Below are positions 1 to 9,329 of a stretch of 64,000 bases of DNA, in pieces; position 1 is the stretch's first letter, and every line of letters begins with the position of its first letter. This DNA comes from Alkalibacterium pelagium (GTDB lineage Bacteria > Bacillota > Bacilli > Lactobacillales > Carnobacteriaceae_A). Under the pieces are notes generated by a model that saw only the letters and a program-made list of their open reading frames with translations, had not been told where the DNA came from and did not search any database. Both the position numbers and the translations under genes were made by a program. Location of the stretch: assembly GCF_900109325.1 (NCBI RefSeq), contig NZ_FNZU01000001.1:281668-345667 (forward strand), in the 5' to 3' direction.

Positions 1-1
1 C

Positions 2-2536
2 GGGGTTATTGTATCGGTAGCAATGATCACTTCCGTCATCACTTTAAGCCAGTCCTTTCTCGACATGATGCAGAGACAAGCCATTGCCGACACCGGAGAA
101 TGGCATGTCAAATATGAGTCGGTCGACCAGTCCCAGCTCGAAAGTATTGTAGAAGATAGTAATACTGATGAGGTACTGATAGAACAGGTTGAAGGCTATG
201 CGCTGCTTGAACAAAGTCAGAACCCCGCCAGACCGTAAATTTATATCAGCCGTTTTAATCAGGAATCGTTCAGCCGTTTCCCGGTAGAGATGGTCAAAGG
301 CCGTCTGCCGGAAAATGAAACGGAACTGATCATGCATGAGGCATTCTGGCTTGAAGAGAATGACCCTATCAGTATTTCTGATCAACTGACACTGGACATC
401 GGTCAACGGACAGCCGCTTCTGCTTCGGGAGAAGATCTTGAGCTGGGTCAGAACAGACCACTGAATTATGGAGGTGAAACGGAATCGCTTCTAGTCGAAC
501 AGACGCGAGAGTACACCGTCGTCGGTGTGTACCGATGGACGGGTTGGCAGACTACAACATCTCCAGCGTATTCGGCTTTATCTTACACAGATGGGCAGCT
601 TGCATCGGGTCTGCAGGCGAATGCATTTGTGCAGCTGGGTAGACTGGACAGAGGGCTCTTTGACCATGCCAAAGCTCTAGCTTTAAGAGAAGGCATCGAC
701 GAGGTTGAATTCAACGATACGCTACTGAGGTATGCGGGTGTAGTTGCGAGTGATAGAATCAGACGAATGATCAGTGTTCTGTCGGTCATCATTCTCACCA
801 TTATTGTGCTGGGGTCCATTTCACTCATTTACAATACGTTTGCCATATCTGTTTCGGAACGCTCAAGGCAGCTGGGTATGCTGTCAAGTATAGGCGCTAC
901 CAAGAAGCAGAAACGCAATACAGTATTATTTGAAGGGGCAGTGATTGGCGCAGTCAGTATTCCTTTAGGGCTTGCGGCAGGTCTCGCAGGGATGCAAGTG
1001 ACATTTTGGGTGATTAATACTTCTCTTCAGGAAGTGCTGTCGGTTTCTCAGGATTTGAATGTCGTCATATCATTCTGGGGGATAGCAGCGGCAGTAGCTG
1101 TCTCATCATTGACGTTGATGGGGTCCACGTATCTGCCGGCAAAAAGAGCATCGAGCATGACGGCAATTGAAGCAATCCGTCAGTCAGAAGATATAAAAAT
1201 GACAGTCAAAGATGTCAAAACCCCATATCTTGTTAACCGACTGTTCGGGATAGAAGGGGAGCTGGCACTTAAGAATCTGAAACGGAACAAAACAAGTTAC
1301 CGTGCCATTGTGCTGTCTCTGGCAACGAGCCTTCTTCTGTTTTTAAGCGTAACGTATTTCACCACGAGTTTTTCAAAATCCATGGAGATGAGTCAGGAAG
1401 GGATCGCTTATGACATAAGCGTCACTGTGCAGGCTGAAGATCGTTCAGGAGTTAGAGAAGTGAGTAATCTGCTCAGAACCCTTGAAGGTGTCGAGGCATT
1501 CAGTACCGTTTCTGTACTCGATGCCAGGACATGGATCGACGAAGAGGACGTGCCTTCCTACTATCTCGACCAGATGACGGAGGATAGTGTTGATGGGCGG
1601 TATCCTTATTATGTGATGGTCAATGGACTTGATGATCATACCTTACAGGTGTATGCAGAAGAGAACGATCTTGATATGAGCAGACTGACTGACAGCACTG
1701 ATCCGTCAGCTGTGCTGATCGATCTGATCCGGTACGAAGAAAGCGGGACGAGTAATATTGTCGAGCGTACAGCCGTTAATACAGCTTCTGGAACGGATCT
1801 GGAATTGGAAGAGTATGTTATGGAAACGGAGGACTATCAGCAGCTTTCGAATATTGAAGTAGCTGACACATCTGAACGTGTGCCTCTAGGAGTCAGTCTG
1901 AACATTTTTCCGGGATCTTTCCATCTGATTGTATCGAATGTGGTCTTTGATCAGCTGATGGACTCAGTCGAAAATGAGCAGATCGCATCAGCGACCGTTT
2001 ATCTGGCAAGTGACGATCCGATTCAGCTGCAGCGCAGCATTGAAGAAGTCAGTCGCACATATGGACAAGGGATCCAGCTCTCATTTTACAATGTATATGC
2101 TCAGCGTCAGCGAGAAGAGCGGATGATGACTTTGGTCACAGTGTTTACAAGCGCATTTGTCCTGCTTATCACCATCATCAGTGCGGCAACCTTGTTTAAT
2201 ACGGTATCGACGAGCATCATCTTGAGAAAAAGAGAATTTGCTATGCTTAAGTCTATGGGAATGACAGAAAAAAGTTTCAGCAAAATGATCAGGCTGGAAA
2301 GTCTGTTCTATGGAATGAAGTCAATTCTGCTTGGTCTGCCTATCAGTGTTCTCATTATGTATGCTATTTATCGGCAGTGGGCAGTCAAATTCATCTATGC
2401 CTTCGAGCTGCCCTGGGCGGCAATAGCTGCAGCAATCATAGGTGTATTCCTCCTAACAGGTTTATCAATGATCTATGCAAGCAGGAAACTGCATCAGTCT
2501 TCAATCATTGATTCACTCAAACAGGAAAATATTTAG
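2..2536 (+). pseudogene. FtsX-family ABC transporter permease, 5' partial, interrupted by an in-frame stop
   Basis: The gene runs in from the left edge in one continuous frame (first visible residues GVIVSVAMITSV, the end of TM1 of a MacB/FtsX-type permease). A TAA at 236-238 interrupts it. Translation past the stop gives IYISRFNQESF and then the expected extracellular domain, so the stop lies inside conserved sequence with no frameshift. From the ATG at 290 an open frame of 748 residues follows. It has a first FtsX domain at roughly residues 155-285 (hydrophobic segment after RIRRMI, then the SERSRQLGMLSSIG motif), a large extracellular region, and a second FtsX domain at roughly 610-740 (LRKREFAMLKSMGM). 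Such permeases work with an ABC ATPase, normally encoded upstream and therefore outside the window. The downstream part could be translated from 290 but would lack TM1. Either a genuine nonsense mutation or a base error in the assembly explains the stop. Confidence 0.85.
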
Positions 2537-2661
2537 CATCATTTAATACTAACAGAGTTTAGATGACCGGAAGCAGTAGCTCTTCTGACTAAGAAAGAAG
2601 GTCAGGGGAGCTTTCTGACTGCACCTGACTGGCTTTAGATAGGAAATGATGTATACTGTAG

Positions 2662-2679
2662 ATAGAATGATCATTCTAT
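2662..2679. promoter_or_regulatory. TetR-type operator upstream of the regulator gene
   Basis: A perfect 18-bp palindrome (ATAGAATGATCATTCTAT) sits just downstream of a TATACT -10-like hexamer at 2652-2657 and immediately before the regulator's ribosome binding site. A near-identical site precedes the neighbouring transporter (3277-3294). The position suggests autoregulation by the TetR protein. Confidence 0.7.
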
Positions 2680-2695
2680 TTTAGAGGTGAGAGAT

Positions 2696-3229
2696 GTGAG
2701 TAAGAAAAGAGAAGCCATAGTCGAGCAGGCAGAAAACTTGTTCTATAATGAGGGGTTCCATGCTGTCGGAATCAAGCGTATCGTGTATGAAGCGAATGTA
2801 TCGATCATGACCCTCTATAATCATTTTGAATCCAAGGAACAGCTGATCATCGAAGTACTCAATCAGAGACAAGACCGTTACCTGTCTTCAATCAGGCAAC
2901 GTATTGAGCAGAATGAATCGTCCAATTCAAAACAGCACCTCGCACTAGCTATTGCTGAGGCCCATATAAAATGGCTCAAAGCCAATAAGAATGGGTGTCT
3001 CTTTCTGAGAGCAAAAGAGGAATACAGCCTTGAGAACAAGGAAATCAGTTCCTTAGTTGAGTCACATAAGTCTTATATGCTGAATTATCTTGAGGAGTTA
3101 GGTCTGACTGAGGGAACCCAGGTACAGGTCACCATGCTTCTGGAAGGGGCAACATCTTTGAGCGTGACATTTGACCTTGATAAAATCGAAGACCAGCTCA
3201 TCCGATCAATTAAAAGATTAATAGACTAA
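2696..3229 (+). CDS. TetR/AcrR family transcriptional regulator
   Basis: A 177-residue one-component repressor. The N-terminal helix-turn-helix spans about residues 3-50 (KREAIVEQAENLFYNEGF, then the recognition-helix segment SIMTLYNHFESKEQL), typical of TetR_N. The C-terminal all-helical ligand-binding domain is divergent, as usual for the family. I chose GTG 2696 because GAGGTGA lies 5 nt upstream; GTG 2687 would add three residues (MRD) and overlap that Shine-Dalgarno. The gene is followed 81 bp later by an MFS transporter whose promoter region carries the same palindrome as the regulator's own, so the two form a local repressor-efflux module. The inducing ligand is unknown. Confidence 0.9.
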   Translation: MSKKREAIVEQAENLFYNEGFHAVGIKRIVYEANVSIMTLYNHFESKEQLIIEVLNQRQDRYLSSIRQRIEQNESSNSKQHLALAIAEAHIKWLKANKNGCLFLRAKEEYSLENKEISSLVESHKSYMLNYLEELGLTEGTQVQVTMLLEGATSLSVTFDLDKIEDQLIRSIKRLID

Positions 3230-3276
3230 TATTAGAAAAAGTCGATGAGACAATCGGCTTTTATTATGAAATGAAA

Positions 3277-3294
3277 ATAGAATGAACGTTCTAT
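3277..3294. promoter_or_regulatory. Second TetR-type operator, upstream of the MFS gene
   Basis: ATAGAATGAACGTTCTAT matches the perfect palindrome at 2662-2679 at 15 of 18 positions, with identical outer arms (ATAGAA and TTCTAT). It lies between a TATTAT -10-like hexamer (3262-3267) and the Shine-Dalgarno of the MFS gene, where a bound repressor would block transcription. Confidence 0.7.
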
Positions 3295-3310
3295 CTAAAA
3301 GGAGAGTCTT

Positions 3311-4435
3311 ATGCTTAAAATAATCGCTCCAAGTACAGCAATGATTGCGGTCAATTACGCCTTTGCCCGATTCAGTTTTGGATTGTTTCTACCGTATATC
3401 ATCACCTCTCTGTCGTTGTCAGAACAGGAGGCTGGGTATGTGGGAACGATGGGGTATCTCTCATTTACGCTCGCCCTGTTAGTGTCTTCCAGTCTAATTA
3501 AGACAATAGGGACCTTTAAAGTGACTCAAATAGCGGGATTCAGTGCAGTGACCGGACTTGCTGGGATTGCGCTGGCTTCAAATGTATATATTTTAGGTCT
3601 TGGAGTCTTTACTGCAGGATTAGGTAGTGGCCTCAGCTCCCCTGTATACAGCAGGATTGTTGATCAGTCCTTCTCAGATGAATGGAAAGACCGGGGAAAC
3701 AGCTGGATCAACAGCGGGACGAGTTTCGGGATGATCATATCAGGACCCGTCGCACTCTTATTTGCAGCTTACTGGCGAAGAGCGTTTCTATTTTTTGCTC
3801 TCCTTGCTCTGGTCGTATCTCTATGGAATGCCTGGGCTATACCTGACTTCAAGTCAAGCAAGGAAACAGTCAAGAAGACGAAACTAACAGTCACACACCT
3901 TTTCAGCAGAGGGAATCGGCTGATTCTTGCTTCACTTGTAACCGGTCTGGCCAGTGCGATTTTCTGGACATTTTCAAGACAGGCGGTCGTAGTGAATCAT
4001 GGCTTTACAGATAGTACAAGTGCGCTGTTCTGGGTAACGATGGGGGTGGCCGGAATTGCAGGGGGACGAGCAGGCAATCTTATTGAATCAAGAGGCATAC
4101 AATACGCCTTCCGTCTATTTCTAGCTATACTCAATGTGGCCATTATGATGCTTGCTGCGCCAATTGGCTGGACCGCTTATCTGTCTGCTGTACTTTACGG
4201 GATCGCCTATATTGCGGTGACGGGGAGTCTGCTTGTCATTGGAACGCGGCAGTTTCCGCATGCCCCTCAAACAGGTGTAAGTCTTGCTTTCCTCAGTCTC
4301 GGAATAGGTCAGACGATAGGAACATCTGTTGCCGGATTAGTAATTGGATGGACAGGGTATCCAATGTCCTTTCTTCTGTTTGGACTAGCTGGCTTTTCCG
4401 GTCTGTTCATCTCTTTCCATAAAAACGCGAATTGA
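3311..4435 (+). CDS. YbfB/YjiJ-type MFS transporter
   Basis: A 374-residue, strongly hydrophobic protein with about 12 predicted transmembrane segments. The N-terminal signature NYAFARFSFGLFLPYI followed by EQEAGYVGTMGYLS resembles the YbfB/YjiJ MFS family, whose substrates are poorly defined. The start has AAAAGGAGAG 8 nt upstream. It is the only gene downstream of the TetR regulator and carries the regulator's operator in its promoter, so it is probably the regulated efflux pump for whatever compound the TetR protein senses. Family assignment is fairly secure; substrate is unknown. Confidence 0.85.
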   Translation: MLKIIAPSTAMIAVNYAFARFSFGLFLPYIITSLSLSEQEAGYVGTMGYLSFTLALLVSSSLIKTIGTFKVTQIAGFSAVTGLAGIALASNVYILGLGVFTAGLGSGLSSPVYSRIVDQSFSDEWKDRGNSWINSGTSFGMIISGPVALLFAAYWRRAFLFFALLALVVSLWNAWAIPDFKSSKETVKKTKLTVTHLFSRGNRLILASLVTGLASAIFWTFSRQAVVVNHGFTDSTSALFWVTMGVAGIAGGRAGNLIESRGIQYAFRLFLAILNVAIMMLAAPIGWTAYLSAVLYGIAYIAVTGSLLVIGTRQFPHAPQTGVSLAFLSLGIGQTIGTSVAGLVIGWTGYPMSFLLFGLAGFSGLFISFHKNAN

Positions 4436-4543
4436 AGACTTGGGGGAATTTGTACTGTACTATAAGGAACAAAAAATAATCGTTCTCTTTCCGATAACAT
4501 GTTAGTATTAAAGTAGAAAGACTATAGACAGTACAAAAGGAGA

Positions 4544-5383
4544 ATGACAGTGAAATTTATTACATGGAATATCGATTCTTTAAATGCGACGCTGACGAGT
4601 GATTCGGCACGGGCGTTATTATCCCGCGAGGTCATGAAGACCATCATAGATCTGGACCCCGATGTTCTGGCCATTCAGGAAACCAAACTTCCAAGAACGG
4701 GACCTTCTAAAAAACATGATCAGCTGCTGAAAGACTTGTTCCCGGATTACACATACGTCTGGCGTGTCTCTCAAGAACCCGCACGCAAAAGTTACGCAGG
4801 AACCATGTTTTTATATAAGAATAATCTGAACCCAGTCGTAACCTATCCTGAAATCGGTGCACCAGATACCATGGATGTAGAAGGACGCATGATCACGCTT
4901 GAATTTGACACGTTTTATCTGACTCAAGTGTATACACCGAATGCTGGATCAAACCTGGTTCGACTTGAAGAGCGTCAGGAATGGGATAAAAAGTATGCGG
5001 ATTACTTAGCTGGACTGGACGAGAAGAAAGCCGTTATCGCAACCGGCGACTTTAACGTGGCTCACAAAGAAATCGATCTGGCTCACCCTAACAACAACCG
5101 TCGATCCGCAGGCTTTACTGACGAGGAGCGCGCAGGCTTTACAAGATTGCTGGACAAAGGTTTCACAGATACATTCCGTCACATTCACGGAGATGTCACA
5201 GGTCAGTATTCATGGTGGAATCAGCGTGTGAAAACAAGTAAAGTCAATAACTCGGGGTGGAGAATCGATTACTGGCTTGTCAGCGACAGACTGGCTGATA
5301 AAGTCCTGAAATCAGACATTATTGATTCAGGTACACGCCAGGATCACACGCCATTATTACTGGAAATCGACTTAGACAAGTAA
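4544..5383 (+). CDS. exoA: Exodeoxyribonuclease III / AP endonuclease
   Basis: A 279-residue enzyme of the exonuclease-endonuclease-phosphatase fold, acting in base-excision repair by cutting at abasic sites and removing 3'-blocking groups. Visible catalytic motifs in order are TWNIDS (metal/active site Asn), QETK (metal-binding Glu), YTPN, GDFNVA (catalytic Asp and Asn), GWRIDYWLVS and the terminal DHTP containing the catalytic Asp-His. Length is close to the Xth/ExoA family. ATG 4544 is preceded by AAGGAGA. The gene appears monocistronic and ends before a strong hairpin terminator at 5424-5455. Confidence 0.93.
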   Translation: MTVKFITWNIDSLNATLTSDSARALLSREVMKTIIDLDPDVLAIQETKLPRTGPSKKHDQLLKDLFPDYTYVWRVSQEPARKSYAGTMFLYKNNLNPVVTYPEIGAPDTMDVEGRMITLEFDTFYLTQVYTPNAGSNLVRLEERQEWDKKYADYLAGLDEKKAVIATGDFNVAHKEIDLAHPNNNRRSAGFTDEERAGFTRLLDKGFTDTFRHIHGDVTGQYSWWNQRVKTSKVNNSGWRIDYWLVSDRLADKVLKSDIIDSGTRQDHTPLLLEIDLDK

Positions 5384-5423
5384 ACGTTGGTTTATTGCAA
5401 TTTGAGCTTAATAGTTAATGAGG

Positions 5424-5455
5424 AAGACCGATTATCCCCGGATAATCGGTCTTTT
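5424..5455 (+). terminator. Rho-independent terminator of exoA
   Basis: A perfect 13-bp stem (AAGACCGATTATC with its complement) around a CCCG loop, followed by a short T tract. Confidence 0.85.
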
Positions 5456-5472
5456 ACTTTATCTTACTGGTG

Positions 5473-5613
5473 GCGAATGAACCATAAATTGATATATGGT
5501 TCATTCAGATGTAATAGATATATCTCAATAGACCATAAGTATATTTATAAACCATTCGCCGTTAATAGAAAGTGCTAAATGTGTCATAAAACTATTTATG
5601 GTACATTCGACCC
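5473..5613. repeat. Cluster of three related inverted repeats
   Basis: Three hairpin-forming elements occur in 140 bp. The first has perfect 12-bp arms (GAATGAACCATA at 5475-5486 and TATGGTTCATTC at 5495-5506). The second (5529-5559) ends in CATTCGCC and is an approximate inverted copy of the first. The third (5577-5613) has arms AAATGTGTCATAAA and TTTATGGTACATTCG and ends in CGACCC. The third shares the 17-nt block TATGGTACATTCGACCC with an element at 16171-16210. This looks like a dispersed non-coding repeat family (MITE or REP-like); its function is not evident. Confidence 0.65.
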
Positions 5614-5868
5614 AATCCAGAACCAAGCTAAAACCAGATATTGAACATACTCGCTGATGAGCGAGTATACACAGCCTTAAAAAGCACTTGAGACGATAAA
5701 ATCACTTAAATAAGAATAAAGTCATTACCGAATTATTCTGTTAAAAAATGAGCAAGTGATTGTCTTTGCCGTTAGTTAGGATTATAATAGCGTCAACAGA
5801 TTCAGGCAAATTGACTGCCTAAGCTTGCCGACAAGCTGATTAATTTAGAAAAGAGAAGGTGTGCCCAT
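5614..5868. other. Gene-free AT-rich spacer upstream of the AIM24-like gene
   Basis: Together with the terminator and inverted repeats this makes a 485-bp gap between exoA and the next gene. After the repeats I see no coding frame with a ribosome binding site and no recognisable RNA element. TTAGGATTATAATAGC around 5775-5790 contains a good -10 (TATAAT) and may be the promoter of the next gene. Confidence 0.45.
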
Positions 5869-6543
5869 ATGAACCATACAATTGAGGGGAAATATCCAGT
5901 ATTAAGATGTAAATTAAACAGAGGAGAATCCATTATATGCAGTGCCGGAAACATGTCGTGGATGACTGATGGTCTATCCCTTGAAACATCCAGTCGCGGG
6001 GGACTATTCAAGGGACTGACCCGGGCAATGACAGGAGAAGGTCTGTTTCAGAACAGGTATAGAGCGAATGAAGACGGCCAGGAAATAGCTTTTGCAGCAT
6101 CACTGCCTGGAGAAATTGTACATATAAATATGAGAAACCAGTCGGTCATTGCTCAGAAGAGTGCCTTCATTGCGTCAAATGAACAGATAGATTTTGAAGT
6201 GGTTTTTACTAAACGGTTTTCAGCTGGTCTGATTGGAGGCGAAGGATTTATCCTACAGAAATTTAGCGGGTATGGCGACTTGTTTTTAGAGGCAGACGGT
6301 TCACTGATCGAGTACGACTTGCGTAGTGGAGAGTCGATGCTCGTAGACCAGGGGCATGTCTTTATGTTTGACGAAACAGTCACCTATTCAATTGAAACCG
6401 TTAAGGGATTGAAAAATATGATGTTCGGAGGAGAAGGGGCTTTTCTTGTCAAACTCTCCGGACCAGGAAAAGTTATGCTTCAGACCATGCCAATCAGTAA
6501 CTTGGCTGAGAAGATTATTCCTTTCGTTCCAACTAGTAATTGA
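5869..6543 (+). CDS. TIGR00266 / AIM24 family protein
   Basis: A 224-residue soluble beta-rich protein. It shows the family pattern of an early Gly-Glu pair (RGESIICSAGNMSWM), a central glycine-rich segment (SRGGLFKGLTRAMTGEG) and late repeats of the same fold (GGEGFILQKFSGYGDLFLEADG, given here only as the family hallmark region). Bacterial members are widespread and biochemically poorly defined; the yeast AIM24 relative is mitochondrial. AGAGAAGGTG lies 7 nt before the ATG. It is a single-gene unit facing the convergent DUF998 gene. Family membership is confident, function is unknown. Confidence 0.85.
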   Translation: MNHTIEGKYPVLRCKLNRGESIICSAGNMSWMTDGLSLETSSRGGLFKGLTRAMTGEGLFQNRYRANEDGQEIAFAASLPGEIVHINMRNQSVIAQKSAFIASNEQIDFEVVFTKRFSAGLIGGEGFILQKFSGYGDLFLEADGSLIEYDLRSGESMLVDQGHVFMFDETVTYSIETVKGLKNMMFGGEGAFLVKLSGPGKVMLQTMPISNLAEKIIPFVPTSN

Positions 6544-6573
6544 GCATCGCAAGGCTGATGCAGTTAAATCGAT

Positions 6574-7206
6574 TCACCAGTGAGGTAGCGTCCCTTTGTA
6601 TAGCAATAGACCTAATACGGCATTAAACACCACTACTGAAAATACACTGAACCGTTCAAATACTCCGAACCACTCTAGTGGAGCAAGCGCTGTGCCTGCG
6701 GCTCCTGTCAGCATGAACAATAAGCAGATTAGTGCTGTCATTGAAAGAGTTGTGAGGCATTTATTCATCAAGTCTGCAGTCAATATCGTCGTCAATGAAA
6801 CTAGTGACAGCACCACAATTGTTCCAGTAACTACAAAGACATGTATCATATTTTGAATTGACAGTCCATTTGTCTCAGTTGTTAATGGGAACATGCTGTA
6901 ACCAATATAGGAGAACCAGAGCATGACAGAAAAAATATAAATACCGATTCGCTGAGAGCGATGTAATTTATCCTGCACATACAGACTTACTACGGTCACA
7001 TTTACTACTCCTGCTATGCCATATAAGCTGGATAACTGGTTCCATAGACCAAGTGAAGGCGACTGAGTGCTACTCAAGTCGCTGACAGCTTGAGACATCC
7101 AGTCATACCCCGGATAAGCTAACGGGGAGAAAATTACTGCAGCTGCATAGGACAACAAACTGACAGGACCTAGCAGTCCCAAATAATTAATCATAGTTTT
7201 CTTCAT
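6574..7206 (-). CDS. DUF998 integral membrane protein
   Basis: A 210-residue membrane protein with about six hydrophobic helices. The segment LAYPGYDWMSQAVSDLSS is characteristic of DUF998, and the family has no established function. I moved the start from 7248 to ATG 7206 because GGGAGGTC lies 8 nt upstream and the product then begins MKKTMINYLG directly before TM1. It is convergent with the AIM24-like gene and divergent from the flavodoxin-like gene. Confidence 0.85.
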   Translation of the reverse strand: MKKTMINYLGLLGPVSLLSYAAAVIFSPLAYPGYDWMSQAVSDLSSTQSPSLGLWNQLSSLYGIAGVVNVTVVSLYVQDKLHRSQRIGIYIFSVMLWFSYIGYSMFPLTTETNGLSIQNMIHVFVVTGTIVVLSLVSLTTILTADLMNKCLTTLSMTALICLLFMLTGAAGTALAPLEWFGVFERFSVFSVVVFNAVLGLLLYKGTLPHW

Positions 7207-7377
7207 ATTTATGACCTCCCTGAAAGAATCTGATGGACAGATGATCAATCTAGTTTATAGTGCGATTATATGCTACAGCAAAAATAAAGTGAAGAGAATA
7301 ATGAGGGGAGGATACAAAATAGAAAGTTGTCTGAAGTGTCTAAAGCTCAACTGATATTAAAGGAGGAAGAGGAGCCA

Positions 7378-7917
7378 ATGGCTGAAATCGTCATAATCTA
7401 CACATCTGAAACAGGTATGACGAAACAGTATGCAAAATGGATCAGTCAGGAACTCGACAGTGACTGTCTGATTCTTGAAGAAGCGAGGGCTGAAGATTTT
7501 TTGCATGCTGATTTGATTGTGTTCGGAGCAGGTATTCGGGGAGGGCGTATGCGTAAGCTCAGATCGTTCCATTACAAAGTGAAAAAATCAGGGTGGTCTG
7601 GACCGGTCATATACTTTGCAACTGGAGGAGCACCGTATGACGAACAGACTGTCAGTGATATCATTGCGAGCAGTTTTCATCTGCCAGATGGATATTCGTT
7701 ACCTTTTTTCTATTTCGAAAGTGGAGTGAACTTTGAAAAAATGAAGGGCAGATCCAGAGCTATGATGAAAATGTACAAGTTCATCATCAGTGTAAGAAAA
7801 GAGAAATCAGAAGCAGCAGTTGGGACAAGGCAAGCCTTGAGCAAATCCTATGACCATTCCAGGCTGGATTACATTCGCCCCCTGATAAAAGAAGTTCAGA
7901 AAATGACAAGTACCTGA
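7378..7917 (+). CDS. Flavodoxin-domain protein
   Basis: A 179-residue protein with a flavodoxin-like N terminus. IIYTSETGMTKQYAKWI is the phosphate-binding loop (T/SxTGxT) that holds the FMN phosphate, and VFGAGIRGGRMRKLRSF corresponds to the second FMN-contact region. It resembles the flavodoxin_5/HemG-like group rather than short electron-transfer flavodoxins; the basic C-terminal tail supports that. ATG 7378 is favoured over the upstream TTG 7327 because AAAGGAGGAAGAGGAG precedes it and the flavodoxin fold starts directly after it. Partner and redox role are not indicated by neighbours. Confidence 0.8.
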   Translation: MAEIVIIYTSETGMTKQYAKWISQELDSDCLILEEARAEDFLHADLIVFGAGIRGGRMRKLRSFHYKVKKSGWSGPVIYFATGGAPYDEQTVSDIIASSFHLPDGYSLPFFYFESGVNFEKMKGRSRAMMKMYKFIISVRKEKSEAAVGTRQALSKSYDHSRLDYIRPLIKEVQKMTST

Positions 7918-7944
7918 TTCTCCAGGCTCAAAAAGAAGCTAAAA

Positions 7945-7993
7945 AAACTCATGAGAAGGTCAGTCTAATGACTCCTGCTCATGAGTATATTTT
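7945..7993. terminator. Bidirectional terminator between flavodoxin and HD-GYP genes
   Basis: Inverted CTCATGAG copies at 7948-7955 and 7978-7985, with an A tract on the left and a T tract on the right, so it can stop both convergent transcripts. Confidence 0.65.
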
Positions 7994-9208
7994 TTATAGA
8001 AAATCAGTCAGCTTTTCAAATTCATCGAGCTGATCATGTGTATCTGAATAAATTTCTTTAAATTCAGCTTTAACTGCTCTTATAGCTTCAGCTAATCCGG
8101 GATCATAGTGGGTACCGATTCCAGCTTCTATTTCAGTCATCGCTTCATCAAAGGTCCGTTCACTGCGGTAAGGACGTGTAGAAGTAATAGCATCAAAGGA
8201 ATCTGCCACTGCAAGAATACGAGCTTCGATCGGAATGTCAGCTCCCTTTTTGCCGGTAGGGTAACCTTTCCCATCCCATCTTTCATGATGATACAGAACA
8301 CCATTTTTTAGACTCTTCAGGCCTTCGACTTTCTCAATCATTTGTGCTCCTAAAGCAGAATGGGTCTTGATGATGTCAAATTCCGTTTTAGTTAGAGGAG
8401 TGGACTTGGTCAGAATATCCTCCGGAATACTGATTTTACCAATATCATGCACTAAACCGATTAACCGGATCGTCTTCAGGTGATGCTCATCCTGATATTC
8501 AGGGAGATGTCCTGCCAAAGCTACAGCATATTTACTGACGCGTTCGCTGTGGCCGAAGGTGTAGTGATCTTTGGCTTCCATTGCGACAACAAAGCTGTTT
8601 ACGACCTGTTCCAGTGTGGTTTCGAGAGAGTCCACAACGGTATTGACCTGCTTATTGTACAGCATGTTCAATTTATTGATGAGCAGGTAACTGAAGGTAG
8701 CAACAATTAGATAGAGAAGCAGACTATTGGAAATATCGATCCCATCAGAGATATAGTAAGTGGTGATAGGAAAAGTTGTAATAATAATCGTCAGACTGAC
8801 GAAACCCATGATCGAATAGAAAATAGACAGCAGGCGGTTACCATACAAACTTGTCACGATAGGTATCAGGAGAAAATAGCTCCAGGATTCACTGTAACCT
8901 GACCCGTAATACAGACTAATAACAACAAAGACGACAAATAGGAGTACGGCATGAGTCTTTAATCGCTCTAAAATAGTAAAGTACTTAAAGAAAGCCTGAA
9001 CCAATGTTAGCACAGAAAAGCATATCAGTAAGACAGTGATGTCAGCTCGTGAGAAGGGGACATTCAGCCATCGAAAGATTAAATTCCAACTGATACTAAG
9101 CAGAATATAGATCAGACAGACTCTCATTATCTGCGTGTTAAGTGTCCGATCATAATCGAGGATTAGTTCGTGAAGCAGCTGTTCTTTTTCAGATGAGAGT
9201 TTATTCAT
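7994..9208 (-). CDS. Membrane-bound HD-GYP domain c-di-GMP phosphodiesterase
   Basis: A 404-residue protein. Residues about 25-190 contain five or six hydrophobic segments forming a membrane sensor region. The C-terminal HD-GYP domain covers about 205-370: HSERVSKYA, the HD pair in LVHDIGKISIPEDIL, HHERWDGKGYP (the GYP motif), ARILAVADSFDA and HYDPGLA. These are the metal ligands and signature of enzymes hydrolysing cyclic di-GMP. No receiver, PAS or GGDEF domain is present. The start overlaps no other gene, and the 173-bp upstream region is shared with the divergent acyltransferase gene, so coregulation is possible but unproven. Confidence 0.92.
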   Translation of the reverse strand: MNKLSSEKEQLLHELILDYDRTLNTQIMRVCLIYILLSISWNLIFRWLNVPFSRADITVLLICFSVLTLVQAFFKYFTILERLKTHAVLLFVVFVVISLYYGSGYSESWSYFLLIPIVTSLYGNRLLSIFYSIMGFVSLTIIITTFPITTYYISDGIDISNSLLLYLIVATFSYLLINKLNMLYNKQVNTVVDSLETTLEQVVNSFVVAMEAKDHYTFGHSERVSKYAVALAGHLPEYQDEHHLKTIRLIGLVHDIGKISIPEDILTKSTPLTKTEFDIIKTHSALGAQMIEKVEGLKSLKNGVLYHHERWDGKGYPTGKKGADIPIEARILAVADSFDAITSTRPYRSERTFDEAMTEIEAGIGTHYDPGLAEAIRAVKAEFKEIYSDTHDQLDEFEKLTDFL

Positions 9209-9299
9209 AATTCATCATTCCAAATCCTAAATTTTAATGTAAATATGTTTCTGTAAGAGTTTATCATTTTTACAAATGAATAACTATACAATCAGTGAA

Positions 9300-9329
9300 T
9301 TGTTCACATAAAAGACTATCATTTATGAT
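9300..9329 (+). promoter_or_regulatory. Candidate promoter of the acyltransferase-ThiF pair
   Basis: TTGTTC and TATGAT are separated by 18 bp, 53 nt before the gene. The -10 lies inside a small palindrome (TATCATTTATGATA, 9318-9331) that could be an operator. Confidence 0.4.

Noticed and set aside
5387..5578. 63-residue ORF after exoA
   Set aside because: It covers the exoA terminator and the inverted repeats and has no ribosome binding site.
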